DNA of 56,193 nt from Myxococcales bacterium (GTDB taxonomy: Bacteria; Myxococcota; Myxococcia; Myxococcales; Myxococcaceae): contig JACPVI010000073.1 of the NCBI GenBank assembly GCA_016191815.1, positions 1 through 56,193 on the forward strand. Reading direction: 5' to 3'. A program made the position numbers and the translations under genes. A model generated the notes under the pieces. The model was not told where the DNA came from. It worked only from the letters and a program-made list of their open reading frames with translations, and ran no database searches. This document shows, piece after piece, positions 9,434 through 17,490 of the stretch (its first letter is position 1; every line of letters begins with the position of its first letter).

Positions 9434-9847
9434 TTACTCTTGGTCCAGCAGGTCCAGGATGGGGCACTCGCTGGTTGGACCCCTGCCGCGGCAAGCCCGA
9501 GCCAGCCGCTCCAGCACTTCCCTCATCCGGCTCAGCTCGGCGATCCGCTGCTCGATGTGCTGAATCTTGGCGCGGGTCATCTCCCGGACATCCGGGCAGG
9601 CGGTGGAGGGGTCCACCCTCAAGGAGAGCAGCTCCCCGACTTCCTTCAGGGTGAAGCCGAGATCCTTCGCCCGCCGGATGAACCGCACCCTTCGCACCGT
9701 CTGGGGCGGGTACTGCCGATAGCCCGACGCTCGGCGCGGCGGCTCGGCGATCAACCCCTCCCGCTCGTAGAAACGAATCGTCTCCACTCCCACTTCCGCC
9801 GCCTTGGCTACCGAGCCAATGGTCAGGGATTGCCCCGTATCTTCCAT
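9434..9847 (-). CDS. merR: MerR-family transcriptional regulator, mercury-type
   Basis: 137 residues. The N-terminal winged helix begins LTIGSVAKAAEVGVETIRFYE, and a long dimerisation helix follows. Three cysteines sit in the contexts TACPDV, RACRG and SECPIL, the same order and spacing class as the Hg(II)-binding cysteines of MerR (positions 82, 117 and 126 in the Tn501 protein). The start at 9847 matches the usual MerR N-terminus. Its own promoter places the transcription start at about the ATG, so the message would be leaderless. It is the first gene of the operon and so autoregulated. Confidence 0.9.
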   Translation of the reverse strand: MEDTGQSLTIGSVAKAAEVGVETIRFYEREGLIAEPPRRASGYRQYPPQTVRRVRFIRRAKDLGFTLKEVGELLSLRVDPSTACPDVREMTRAKIQHIEQRIAELSRMREVLERLARACRGRGPTSECPILDLLDQE

Positions 9848-9854
9848 GGAGCAA

Positions 9855-9885
9855 ATATGAACCCTGGAGTGCACTACGGAGTCAA
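9855..9885 (-). promoter_or_regulatory. MerR-type promoter with 19-bp spacer and operator dyad
   Basis: Read on the minus strand, TTGACT (9885-9880) and TCATAT (9860-9855) are separated by 19 bases, the over-long spacer diagnostic of MerR-activated promoters. The spacer holds an imperfect 22-base dyad (9861-9882) centred on GTGCAC. Seven bases separate the -10 from the merR ATG at 9847. Confidence 0.8.
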
Positions 9886-10022
9886 GGGTCGAGCGTCCAG
9901 CGTCGAGTGGGCCGTCGAGCGGCCGTCCAGCGCCCTGCACGTCCAAGGCCAGACCGAGGACCGTCGAGCCCTGGACCCCGCTCGATGGGTTGCACTCGAC
10001 ACTAGACCCTCGACGCTCGACG
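9886..10022. repeat. GTCGAG-rich imperfect inverted repeat block
   Basis: The spacer between merR and the next plus-strand gene is filled with copies of GTCGAG and GTCCAGCG. One arm, GTCCAGCGTCGAGTG (9895-9909), pairs with CACTCGACACTAGAC (9993-10007) at 13 of 15 positions. Further GTCGAG copies lie between and beyond. It could be an extragenic repeat element; I see no coding sense in it. Confidence 0.55.
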
Positions 10023-10031
10023 ATTGTCGAC

Positions 10032-11294
10032 GTGCGGTCCGCCGGCTTCGGGCTCATGCTGTCCTTGCTTGGGACCGCGCCTGCCTCGGCGCAGTCCTCG
10101 GACTCGCCACTCCGCTCCGAGCGGCTCTACCTCCATAACTCCGGCGTCCTGTTGGGCTCCACCCGGGTCATCTCCCTGGGCGGCGCCTACGTCGGGGTGG
10201 CCGAGGGCGTCTCCGGCTTCGCCTCTAACCTGGCCGCGCTGGCTCACCGCAGCCCCCGCCTGGACCGCTCCTGGGACGTCGGCCTCAGCTTCTCTTACCT
10301 GGACCTCCCTTTGGGCAGCCCGAGGCAGCGGGACTTGGACAACGACGGCTTCGGAGACAACGCCCTCGCCTCCCGGCAACTGCTCGGAGGAGTCCTCCTC
10401 CAGTACAAGCGCTTCGGCGTCGGCTGGTACTTCCGCAGCACCAGCCTGTGGCACTGCGCGCTCGGAGGGCTCCCAGAGTGCCCAACGGGAGAGAACATCG
10501 CCATCCACTACGGCCACAACACGCTCGCGGCGGCGGTGGCGCTCGGAAGGGACGACTTCATCATCGGGCTCGGCCTCTTCGGCGCCGAGGCCACCTTCTC
10601 CCACCACGGAGAGGACCGCCGCTACGCCGAGACCGGTGTGGAGCTGGACGCCCTCTACCGGCCGCACGGCCTCAACTACCGGGTGGGGATGTCGGTGAAG
10701 CCTCAAGTCGCCGGCTTCTACCGCGCCCGCCCCAACGAGGACGCCACCCTCGCCGGCCGGCCGCTCTACGCGGCGGTGGTCTCCCCGGCGGTGCTCTCCC
10801 TCGGCGGCTCGGTGCGATTGGGCGAGGGCGCCTCCAACTACAACCGCCTCTCCCCGGCGGCGAGGAGAGACATCGCCGAGCGCTTCGGCGAGCCCTGGCT
10901 CCCGCCCCAGCAACCCCTGGAGGTCCCTGTGGGACCTTGGCTGCTCACCGCCCAGGTGGACCTCATCTCCGCCACCGAGGCCACCGTGGCGCTCCATTCC
11001 TTCATCGACCTCGACGTCGCCACCGGAAAGGTGGAGCCCACCCAGGTCGGACGGGACACTTACCTCTCGCCGCGGGTGGGAGCGGAGCACGACACCCTCC
11101 CCGGGAGGCTCCGCACCCGGCTCGGCTCCTACGTGGAACCCTCGCCCTACGTCGGAGTGGACGCGCGACCCCACCTCACCGCCGGGATGGAGCTGTTCGT
11201 CTTCGAGTACTTCGAGAAGTGGGCCCTCTCCGCCTCGGCGGACATCGCCCCCCGCTACTACAACGTCGGGCTCTCGGTGGGTTTCTTCCGCTAG
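10032..11294 (+). CDS. Outer-membrane beta-barrel protein, UPF0164/PorV or FadL-like
   Basis: About 420 residues from GTG 10032, chosen because it gives a signal peptide (MRSAGFGLMLSLLGTAPASA) where upstream codons would not. The segment TRVISLGGAYVGVAEGVSGFASNLAAL resembles the conserved start of FadL/PorV-type barrels, which read R..sLGGA.vA.a....N.AAL. The remainder alternates amphipathic strands, and the protein ends LSVGFFR with a terminal aromatic. A DLDNDGFGDN loop could bind calcium. Substrate is unknown. The Ser/Thr kinase gene follows after 13 bases, so the two are probably co-transcribed. Confidence 0.7.
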   Translation: MRSAGFGLMLSLLGTAPASAQSSDSPLRSERLYLHNSGVLLGSTRVISLGGAYVGVAEGVSGFASNLAALAHRSPRLDRSWDVGLSFSYLDLPLGSPRQRDLDNDGFGDNALASRQLLGGVLLQYKRFGVGWYFRSTSLWHCALGGLPECPTGENIAIHYGHNTLAAAVALGRDDFIIGLGLFGAEATFSHHGEDRRYAETGVELDALYRPHGLNYRVGMSVKPQVAGFYRARPNEDATLAGRPLYAAVVSPAVLSLGGSVRLGEGASNYNRLSPAARRDIAERFGEPWLPPQQPLEVPVGPWLLTAQVDLISATEATVALHSFIDLDVATGKVEPTQVGRDTYLSPRVGAEHDTLPGRLRTRLGSYVEPSPYVGVDARPHLTAGMELFVFEYFEKWALSASADIAPRYYNVGLSVGFFR

Positions 11295-11307
11295 CCTTAC
11301 GGCCAAG

Positions 11308-12834
11308 GTGGACTTGGAACAGAGCGACGATACCCGGCGGAGCTTCGATCCGTTGATCGGACTTTCGCTGGGAGACTTCCGACTCGAAGAGCGCATCGGC
11401 ACCGGCGGAATGGGAGTCGTCTACCGGGCGGTGCAGCCGCTCATCAGCAAGACCGCCGCGATCAAGGTGATCCGCCAGGAGCTGGCGGGCAACCAGGACC
11501 AGGTGGAGCGCCTGCTCGCGGAGGCCCGGGCGGTGAACACCATCCGGCACCGCAACATCGTCGACGTGTACGGCTTCGGCACCGTCCCCGACGGCCGCTG
11601 CTACATCGTGATGGAGTTTCTGGAAGGCCAGCCCCTGGACGAGCTCATCTCCAAGCGGGCCCCGCTCGCCGCGAACGAGGTCATCCCGTACCTCGACGAG
11701 GTGTGCTCCGCGCTGGCGGCGGCGCACGCCCGAGGCTTCATCCACCGGGACCTCAAGCCCAGCAACGTCTTCCTGGTCCGGCAGCCGGACGGCTCCCGCT
11801 TCGTGAAGCTGCTCGACTTCGGCCTGGCCAAGCAGGCGCCGGCGCCGGGGGGCATCGTCCGGCAGACCAGCGAACTCAAGGTGTGCGGCACCCCCGAGTA
11901 CATGGCTCCCGAGCAGGCCCGGGGCGGGAGCGTCGGCCCGCCCACCGACCTCTACTCCTTGGGAGTGATGACCTTCGAGATGCTCACCGGGCGGCTGCCC
12001 TTCTCCGCGCCGAGCCCGATCGAGATGATGATGCGGCAGTGCGACACTCCGCCACCTGCCCCCTCTTCGGTGGATGCCTCGGTGCCCGCGGCGATGGACG
12101 AGCTGGTGCTCTCTCTCCTCGCCAAGGAGGGCGCCTCGCGCCCCCAGTCGGCGGAGCTGGTGCGGGCCAGCCTCAAGCGCATTGCCCGGCAGCTTCAGGA
12201 ATCGGCCACCCGCATTGCCAGCGCCGGAGCTCCGCCTCCCACGCGCGAGCCGGCCCACGTCACCACCTTGCGAGAGGAGACGGTCGGGCGCCCCCGCTCG
12301 AGGCAGCTTGCTCTCGGTGCGATTGCCGCTGTCGCCTTCGCCACCCTTGGCGGGCTCGTCGCCTGGCTCTGGCCAGGAAGGGAGTCCGCCCCGAGCGCGG
12401 TGCCCGAGCTGCCGCCCATCCCCGAGGCCCTGGTGCCACCCTTGCCCATCTCCGAGCCTCGCCTGGTCGAGCCCTCCCCCGCCGAGCCCAGACCGATTGA
12501 GCCGCCGCCGGCCATCCCTCGTGGCTCGCCGGCCGCACCGAAGGAACGCCCTCCGCCTCGCAAGGCCATGCCCGTGAAGCTCAAGCCGGAGCCGAAGCGC
12601 GCGCCTCAGCTCTCAGCGCAATCGCTTCTCGAGCGCATCGAGCTGCTCTCCTGGCGACTCAAGGCGGCGGCCCCGCCCGGCGAGGAGGCGGACAAGAGCG
12701 CGCTGGCACTGCTCGACCGGCAGAAGAAGAACATCGCCGCCGCGCGCGGCGAAAAAGAGCTGAAAACCGTCTCTTCGTATCTGGACGCCTGGGAGAAGGC
12801 CCAACTGGGTCGAGCAGGCTCAGCGGCGCCTTAG
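11308..12834 (+). CDS. Hanks-type Ser/Thr protein kinase with C-terminal membrane helix
   Basis: 508 residues. The kinase domain (about 22-285) shows the glycine loop GTGGMGVVY, the AIKV lysine, the catalytic loop HRDLKPSN, DFGLA and APEQA, so it should be active. A juxtamembrane segment follows, then one transmembrane helix (about 333-355). Next is a Pro-rich stretch and a short charged extracytoplasmic part that may be a coiled coil. No sensor domain such as PASTA is visible. The start is GTG 11308. Its 3' end overlaps the convergent propeller gene by 15 bases. The upstream barrel protein may be functionally linked. Confidence 0.9.
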   Translation: MDLEQSDDTRRSFDPLIGLSLGDFRLEERIGTGGMGVVYRAVQPLISKTAAIKVIRQELAGNQDQVERLLAEARAVNTIRHRNIVDVYGFGTVPDGRCYIVMEFLEGQPLDELISKRAPLAANEVIPYLDEVCSALAAAHARGFIHRDLKPSNVFLVRQPDGSRFVKLLDFGLAKQAPAPGGIVRQTSELKVCGTPEYMAPEQARGGSVGPPTDLYSLGVMTFEMLTGRLPFSAPSPIEMMMRQCDTPPPAPSSVDASVPAAMDELVLSLLAKEGASRPQSAELVRASLKRIARQLQESATRIASAGAPPPTREPAHVTTLREETVGRPRSRQLALGAIAAVAFATLGGLVAWLWPGRESAPSAVPELPPIPEALVPPLPISEPRLVEPSPAEPRPIEPPPAIPRGSPAAPKERPPPRKAMPVKLKPEPKRAPQLSAQSLLERIELLSWRLKAAAPPGEEADKSALALLDRQKKNIAAARGEKELKTVSSYLDAWEKAQLGRAGSAAP

Positions 12835-14970
12835 CACCGCTCCCTTGTCGCCCACCGCGAACACCCCGCCGTCTGGGACCGCGTATACCCCCCGAAGCTT
12901 GAGGTCCGTCATCGGCTGGTAGGTTCGCCAGGCCTTGCCGTCCCAGCGGAGGACGAGTCCCCTTCCGCCGGCCGCGTAAGCCTCGGAGGCGGAGCGGCCG
13001 CTCACCGACACCAGATGCTCGGCGGTGCCGGCGTCCACGCGCACCCAGCTTCCGCCAGCCCGATGCATCACCAGCCCGTCGTTGCCGACGGCGATCGCCA
13101 AGGACGGATGCGCCCAGACCGCGCGAAGCTTCCCGGGCACCTGGGCCTCGAGGCTCCACCCTCCGTCGCGCTCCGAGAGGATCACGCCGTCTCCAGCGAG
13201 GTAGTAGGCGCCGTCGGAGTAGGCGATGGCCCAGAGGTCGACCCCTCCGTCGGGATCGATGCCGCCGTCCGGGAGCAGCCCGGCGTCGAGGCCGGCATCC
13301 AGCGCCACTCCGGCCCAGGGGGCCTCGATGCGCCAGCCGGCGTCCGACATGCTCCCCAGCACCGAGGGGCCTCCCCTCCGCGGGTCGCTCGGCGCCACCC
13401 ACCGGACGTCCTGTGCGGAGCTCGCCGCCACTCCGGACAGCCCCCGCCCCTGGGGGTCTGGAAACTGGAGCAGCCACGACTCGCTGGCGGGGGACCAGGT
13501 GAACAGGGAGCCGAAGGTGCTCGCCGCCCACACCTCGCCCGGGCCGATGCCGGCCAATGCCAGCGGGTAATACATATCCTGCACCGTCTCCACCCAGTCC
13601 CCGCTGCCGAAGCGCCTCGCGGAACGGCGGCCCCCCACCACCCACAGAAGGTTGGAGTCGCTCCCCCATACGGCGTTGAGCTCGCTGCGGAGGAAGTGTG
13701 GTATCCCGGAGCTCACCCAGCGCACTTCTCCGGCGCCTCCCCCCAAGAGCCTGCAGAGCGCTCCGGATTGCCCGGCCGCGATGGCGTCCGGGCCGGACGA
13801 GATGACCACGGTTCCAAGGTCGGGAAGCTCTCCGTAAACCGGCCCAGCGTCCACGGCGTTCCAACCGCCGTCGGCTCCGAGCCGTCCCACCACCCCGTTC
13901 GCGCCGACCGCCCACAGCACGCCCGCCAGATTCCCCGCCACGCCGTAGAAGGCGCCGCCCGCGACCAGGCTGAAGCCGCCGTCCGCCAGCTCGAAGAGGC
14001 CGTCGTCGGCCGCCACGAAGAGGCGGCCGGCGGCGCCGTGCACGGAGTGGAAGGAGCCTCCGCCGCGCACCAGCGGAGGAGTCCACCCGCCATCGAAGCC
14101 GACCAGGACTCCGCGGTTGAGGTCGCCCCCCACGGCGAACAGGAGGTTTTGGCCGCTGCCCCACAGCGAGCGCAGGGGCGCTCCGGCGCAGGAGATGCCG
14201 TAGGTCGTCCACGCCCCTCCCTCGAGGTGCGCAGCCAGGCAGGGGTTGCCCACCACCCAGACGTCTCCCGGCCCGAATCCCCAGACGCCCTCCAGGTCGG
14301 CGTTGATGGAATCGTTCACCACCTCCCAGGCGGTGCCGTCAAAGCGCAGCCGCGTGCCCTGCTGGCCGGCGATCCACACGTCGTTCGGACCGCTGGCCCA
14401 GACCGCGTGAAGGTCCTTCTGCACCGGGCTCCGCATCCGGTACCAAAGGGTGCCATTCCAGCGGAGGATGGTCCCGGCGCTCCCCACCACCCAGACGTCC
14501 GAGGGGCTCACCGCGTAGGCGCCGCGCAGGTGGTTTCCCTGCGGCTTGGGGTGGTCCCAGCACCACCCTTCGCTCGAGCAGAAGGAGGTGTCCAGCGCGC
14601 ACACGTTGGGGGTGCCACTCCCGCCGCAAGTCTCCGTCGCCGGGCAGTCTCCACAGCCGCAGCCCGACACCGAGCCGCAAAGCCTCGCCCCCGCGTCGGA
14701 GAGGCACGCGCAGCCCGCATCCGCCGCTCCGCCATCCGCCTCGCCTCCGTCCGCTGCCCCCGCATCGCCCGCATCCGAGCCGCCCGGCATCGCCTCGGAC
14801 TCGGGATGGCACAGCCCATCCGAAGGCCAGCAGCGCTGGCCCTTTTCGCATTCCCCGCCCGCTCCACAGCGGTAGAGCACCCCGTCTCCGAGGGTGGCGA
14901 GCTGGCAGGAGCACCACACCAGCCCGGCCGTGGCGCCCAGCCGAGCCATCCAAAGGCGAGCTCGGCTCAC
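12820..14970 (-). CDS. Lipoprotein with DVWVVG-type beta-propeller repeats
   Basis: 716 residues from GTG 14970, which overlaps the preceding stop as GTGA. The signal peptide ends in a lipobox-like LVWCSC. A Cys-rich segment with Asp-Ala-Gly runs follows, then about ten to twelve repeats of roughly 40-45 residues. Their core is L..VWG.GP.DVWVVG..G...R.DG..W, a beta-propeller-like unit. The same CW-P-PQGNHL transition precedes the repeats in the protein at 33764-36001, so the two are paralogues. Function is unknown; a surface binding role is inferred. Confidence 0.75.
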   Translation of the reverse strand: MSRARLWMARLGATAGLVWCSCQLATLGDGVLYRCGAGGECEKGQRCWPSDGLCHPESEAMPGGSDAGDAGAADGGEADGGAADAGCACLSDAGARLCGSVSGCGCGDCPATETCGGSGTPNVCALDTSFCSSEGWCWDHPKPQGNHLRGAYAVSPSDVWVVGSAGTILRWNGTLWYRMRSPVQKDLHAVWASGPNDVWIAGQQGTRLRFDGTAWEVVNDSINADLEGVWGFGPGDVWVVGNPCLAAHLEGGAWTTYGISCAGAPLRSLWGSGQNLLFAVGGDLNRGVLVGFDGGWTPPLVRGGGSFHSVHGAAGRLFVAADDGLFELADGGFSLVAGGAFYGVAGNLAGVLWAVGANGVVGRLGADGGWNAVDAGPVYGELPDLGTVVISSGPDAIAAGQSGALCRLLGGGAGEVRWVSSGIPHFLRSELNAVWGSDSNLLWVVGGRRSARRFGSGDWVETVQDMYYPLALAGIGPGEVWAASTFGSLFTWSPASESWLLQFPDPQGRGLSGVAASSAQDVRWVAPSDPRRGGPSVLGSMSDAGWRIEAPWAGVALDAGLDAGLLPDGGIDPDGGVDLWAIAYSDGAYYLAGDGVILSERDGGWSLEAQVPGKLRAVWAHPSLAIAVGNDGLVMHRAGGSWVRVDAGTAEHLVSVSGRSASEAYAAGGRGLVLRWDGKAWRTYQPMTDLKLRGVYAVPDGGVFAVGDKGAVLRRR

Positions 14971-15803
14971 CTCTTTTCCTCTGAAGCGGCGGGCCAGAAC
15001 AGCACCGCCACCACCGCGCACGCCAACGACGTCACCCCGAGCGACACAGCGGCGGTGGCGCTGGCGTTGGCCGAATCCCGCGCCGCCGATGCTTCCGAGA
15101 AGGTGAGCGGCGAGGTGGGCCTCCCGTCGGCCAGCGTGTCCCCGCGGGCGTCGGCCTTGGCCTTGGCGCCGAAGGCGGCGGCGGCGAAGTAGGCCCCGGC
15201 TCCGGCGAGCGCCAGCGCCGACCCTCCGGCGAAGAGCGAGGGAGCCCTCGACGGCGGGGGCTTGGGCATCTCGGGCGCGGCGGCGAAGGCCTCCGCCACC
15301 TTCGGCGGGCCGAGCGTGACGGCCGCCGCTTCGGGGGGCGGGCGAGCAGGCGGGGGGAGGGCCCTCGAGAGCTCCGCGGCGAACTTTTGGGCGTGGAGGT
15401 CGAACCCCTCCAGCTCGGCCGAGAGCAGCACCACCGCCAGCGAAGCCAGCTTGGAGCCGTCGGAGGAGCGGAAGGCGTCGACGGCGATCGACACGTCCTC
15501 GGCGACCTGGCTCATCGAGATGAGCACCGCGACCTTGGCCTCGAGCCGCCGGGCAAGCTCGAGCAGGCAAACGCGCCTGCCCTCGCACACCGAAGGCGAC
15601 GCCGCCCCGGAAACCAGCGACATTGCCTTCGAGGAGACCGCCTTCTCCAGCGCGGCCCGCACCCCATCCACCGCGGTCTGGGAAGTCTGGTTCCGCCGGG
15701 CGAGGAAGACCGCCACTCCCCCGCCTTCGGCAGGGGCGAGCTGGGCCGCCACCATCAGGGCCACGCTGGCGAGCAACACGGCCGCCGAATATCCCATCAG
15801 CAC
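14967..15803 (-). CDS. Hypothetical membrane-associated protein
   Basis: About 278 residues (GTG 15803, or ATG 15797). An N-terminal hydrophobic segment is followed by a 120-residue alpha/beta domain with VAVFLARRN, VSGAASPSVCEGRRVCLLELAR and VAVLISMSQ. This resembles the periplasmic receptor-like domains often found before PEGA or membrane segments in myxobacterial proteins. A Pro-rich linker and two C-terminal hydrophobic helices (about 190-212 and 248-270) finish it. It is coupled by a 4-base overlap to the propeller lipoprotein, which suggests the two work together. Confidence 0.55.
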   Translation of the reverse strand: MLMGYSAAVLLASVALMVAAQLAPAEGGGVAVFLARRNQTSQTAVDGVRAALEKAVSSKAMSLVSGAASPSVCEGRRVCLLELARRLEAKVAVLISMSQVAEDVSIAVDAFRSSDGSKLASLAVVLLSAELEGFDLHAQKFAAELSRALPPPARPPPEAAAVTLGPPKVAEAFAAAPEMPKPPPSRAPSLFAGGSALALAGAGAYFAAAAFGAKAKADARGDTLADGRPTSPLTFSEASAARDSANASATAAVSLGVTSLACAVVAVLFWPAASEEKR

Positions 15804-15816
15804 CGCGGAGCGGCAA

Positions 15817-16869
15817 TCAGCCGGCGAGGAAGGCGGCGAGCTTGTGGTACGCCACCTCCAGCGCCTCCACCGAGGCGCTCTCGTTGGCCTGGTGCGCCTG
15901 GGCGGTCTCTCCCGGGCCGAAGTTCACCGCGTCCACCCCCAGCTCGGAGAGCCTCCCCACGTCGGTCCAGGCCTGCTTGGGCCTGGCCGGGAGCCCCGTG
16001 GCGGCGAGCAGCTTCTCGAACAGCGGGTTGTCCGCGCAGGCCCGCCCGGAGGGGGCCAAGTCGGTGAAGGCCACCTCCGCCCTGCCTGCCACGAAGGCCG
16101 ACACCTCCTGCTTGGCCTGCTCCACGCTCTTCCCCGGAGCGAAGCGGTAGTTCAAGTTCAGCTCGAAGGAGTCCGGCACCACGTTGGGCGCGCGCCCGCC
16201 CGCGGCCCTGGTGGCGCTCATCACCTCGAGGTAGCGGAAGCCGTCTGCCTCCACCTCGCGCGGAGGGCGGGAGAGCAGCTCGGCGAGGAGCGGCCCCGCC
16301 TTGTGGACGGCGTTCTCCCCCTCCCACGGGCGCGCCGAGTGCGCGCTCCGGCCGGAGAAGCGCAAGGTGGCGTGGAGCGAGCCCACGCACCCCACCTGCA
16401 CCACGCCGTCGGTCGGCTCCATAGCGATGGCCAGCGAAAGCTTTCGCAGCTCCGGCCGAAGCTCGAAGAGCGGGCGGAGCCCCGACTCCAGGTAGGGCCC
16501 CTCCTCGCGCTCGTAGAAGACCAGCACCAGCCCCAAAGGCAGCTTCTTCGGCAGCGCCTCGGAAAGCGCCATCATCACCGCCAGGCCGCCCTTCATGTCC
16601 GAGCTTCCCCGGCCGTGGAGCCGGCCCGCCTCTAGATAGGGCGCGCCCTGGGACTCGTGCGGGGGGACGGTGTCCAGGTGCCCCACCAGCGCCACCTTCG
16701 GCGTCCCGTCGCCCAGCTCGCCTACGATGAGCGAGTGGGAGTGGCGGAACACCTGCTCCTCGGGGAAGTGCGCGCGAGCCCAGCTCTCGAGGTGGTCCGC
16801 CAGCTCGCGCTCCTGGCCGGTGGGGCTTTGGATTTGGCACAGGGAGAGGGCCCGCTCCGCGAGCGTCAT
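15817..16869 (-). CDS. dapE: Succinyl-diaminopimelate desuccinylase (M20 family)
   Basis: 350 residues. Zinc peptidase M20 motifs are in place: GHLDTVP (H64, D66), GRGSSDMKGG with the bridging D91, EREEGP with general base E122 and ligand E123, and a C-terminal His in QAHQANE. The dimerisation domain contains SAHSARPWEGENA. The sequence around SPTGQERELAD fits the short DapE forms. It hydrolyses N-succinyl-L,L-diaminopimelate in lysine and peptidoglycan synthesis. dapD lies 5 kb away on the same strand, which supports this pathway. A -10 box TATTAG (16882-16877) lies 7 bases before the ATG, suggesting a leaderless message. Confidence 0.85.
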   Translation of the reverse strand: MTLAERALSLCQIQSPTGQERELADHLESWARAHFPEEQVFRHSHSLIVGELGDGTPKVALVGHLDTVPPHESQGAPYLEAGRLHGRGSSDMKGGLAVMMALSEALPKKLPLGLVLVFYEREEGPYLESGLRPLFELRPELRKLSLAIAMEPTDGVVQVGCVGSLHATLRFSGRSAHSARPWEGENAVHKAGPLLAELLSRPPREVEADGFRYLEVMSATRAAGGRAPNVVPDSFELNLNYRFAPGKSVEQAKQEVSAFVAGRAEVAFTDLAPSGRACADNPLFEKLLAATGLPARPKQAWTDVGRLSELGVDAVNFGPGETAQAHQANESASVEALEVAYHKLAAFLAG

Positions 16870-16948
16870 GGGCGACCTAATACTCCGCGCCGGAAGAGGC
16901 AGCCAGCGGCCTTGCGCCGGGAATGGCCGGCCGGTAGGAACGCCGCCC

Positions 16949-17398
16949 GTGGACGGCGACTCGCTCCAGAGGATTGCGGCGGCGGTGACTCCGGCGGTGA
17001 TGGTGTCCGCCTGCGGGCTGTTGGCCCTGGGGCTCGATAACCAGGCGGCGCGGATGAGCGCCCGCGTCCGGGAGATGGCGCGCGAGCACCGGGAGCTTCC
17101 GGAAGGCAACCCCCGCCGCGCGCTGGTGGAAAAGCAGGTGGACATCCTCGCCCGCCGCCACGCCATGCTCACCCGGGCGCTCAAGCTGAATTACGCCGCC
17201 CTGCTCACCTTCGTGCTCACCTCGCTCTTGTACCTGGGCCTGGGCCTCTTCGGGCTGTCCGCCGCCGCTCCTCTCACCTCCTTCGCCCTCGGAGTGGGCA
17301 TGCTCGGCGCGATGGCCATCCTGGTGTTGGCTTCCTTGCGTCTCTCCCGCGCCGCCATCACCCTGGAGAAGGACGAGGTGCTAAGAGGCCCGCGTTAG
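16949..17398 (+). CDS. DUF2721 family membrane protein
   Basis: 149 residues from GTG 16949. It has an N-terminal helix (TPAVMVSACGLLALGL), a charged central segment with RVREMAREHR and ILARRHAMLTRAL, and two further transmembrane helices. This order and the N.aa.mSaRvR block match DUF2721, a small inner-membrane family of unknown function. It is divergent from dapE, sharing an 80-base intergenic region, and precedes the sensor kinase by 92 bases. Confidence 0.8.
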   Translation: MDGDSLQRIAAAVTPAVMVSACGLLALGLDNQAARMSARVREMAREHRELPEGNPRRALVEKQVDILARRHAMLTRALKLNYAALLTFVLTSLLYLGLGLFGLSAAAPLTSFALGVGMLGAMAILVLASLRLSRAAITLEKDEVLRGPR

Positions 17399-17490
17399 GC
17401 GTCGCCCCCGAGGCTGCGGGCGGTTTCCTTCAGGTCGTTCGCACCCTCGGGCGCTTGACGCCCGGCGATGGCGGCCAGAACTAGCAGCGA

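Noticed and set aside
14971-15816. An extended N-terminus for the propeller lipoprotein (998 residues in total)
   Set aside because: It would run through the coupled upstream gene in another frame and bury the lipoprotein signal; the GTGA overlap at 14967-14970 gives the real start.
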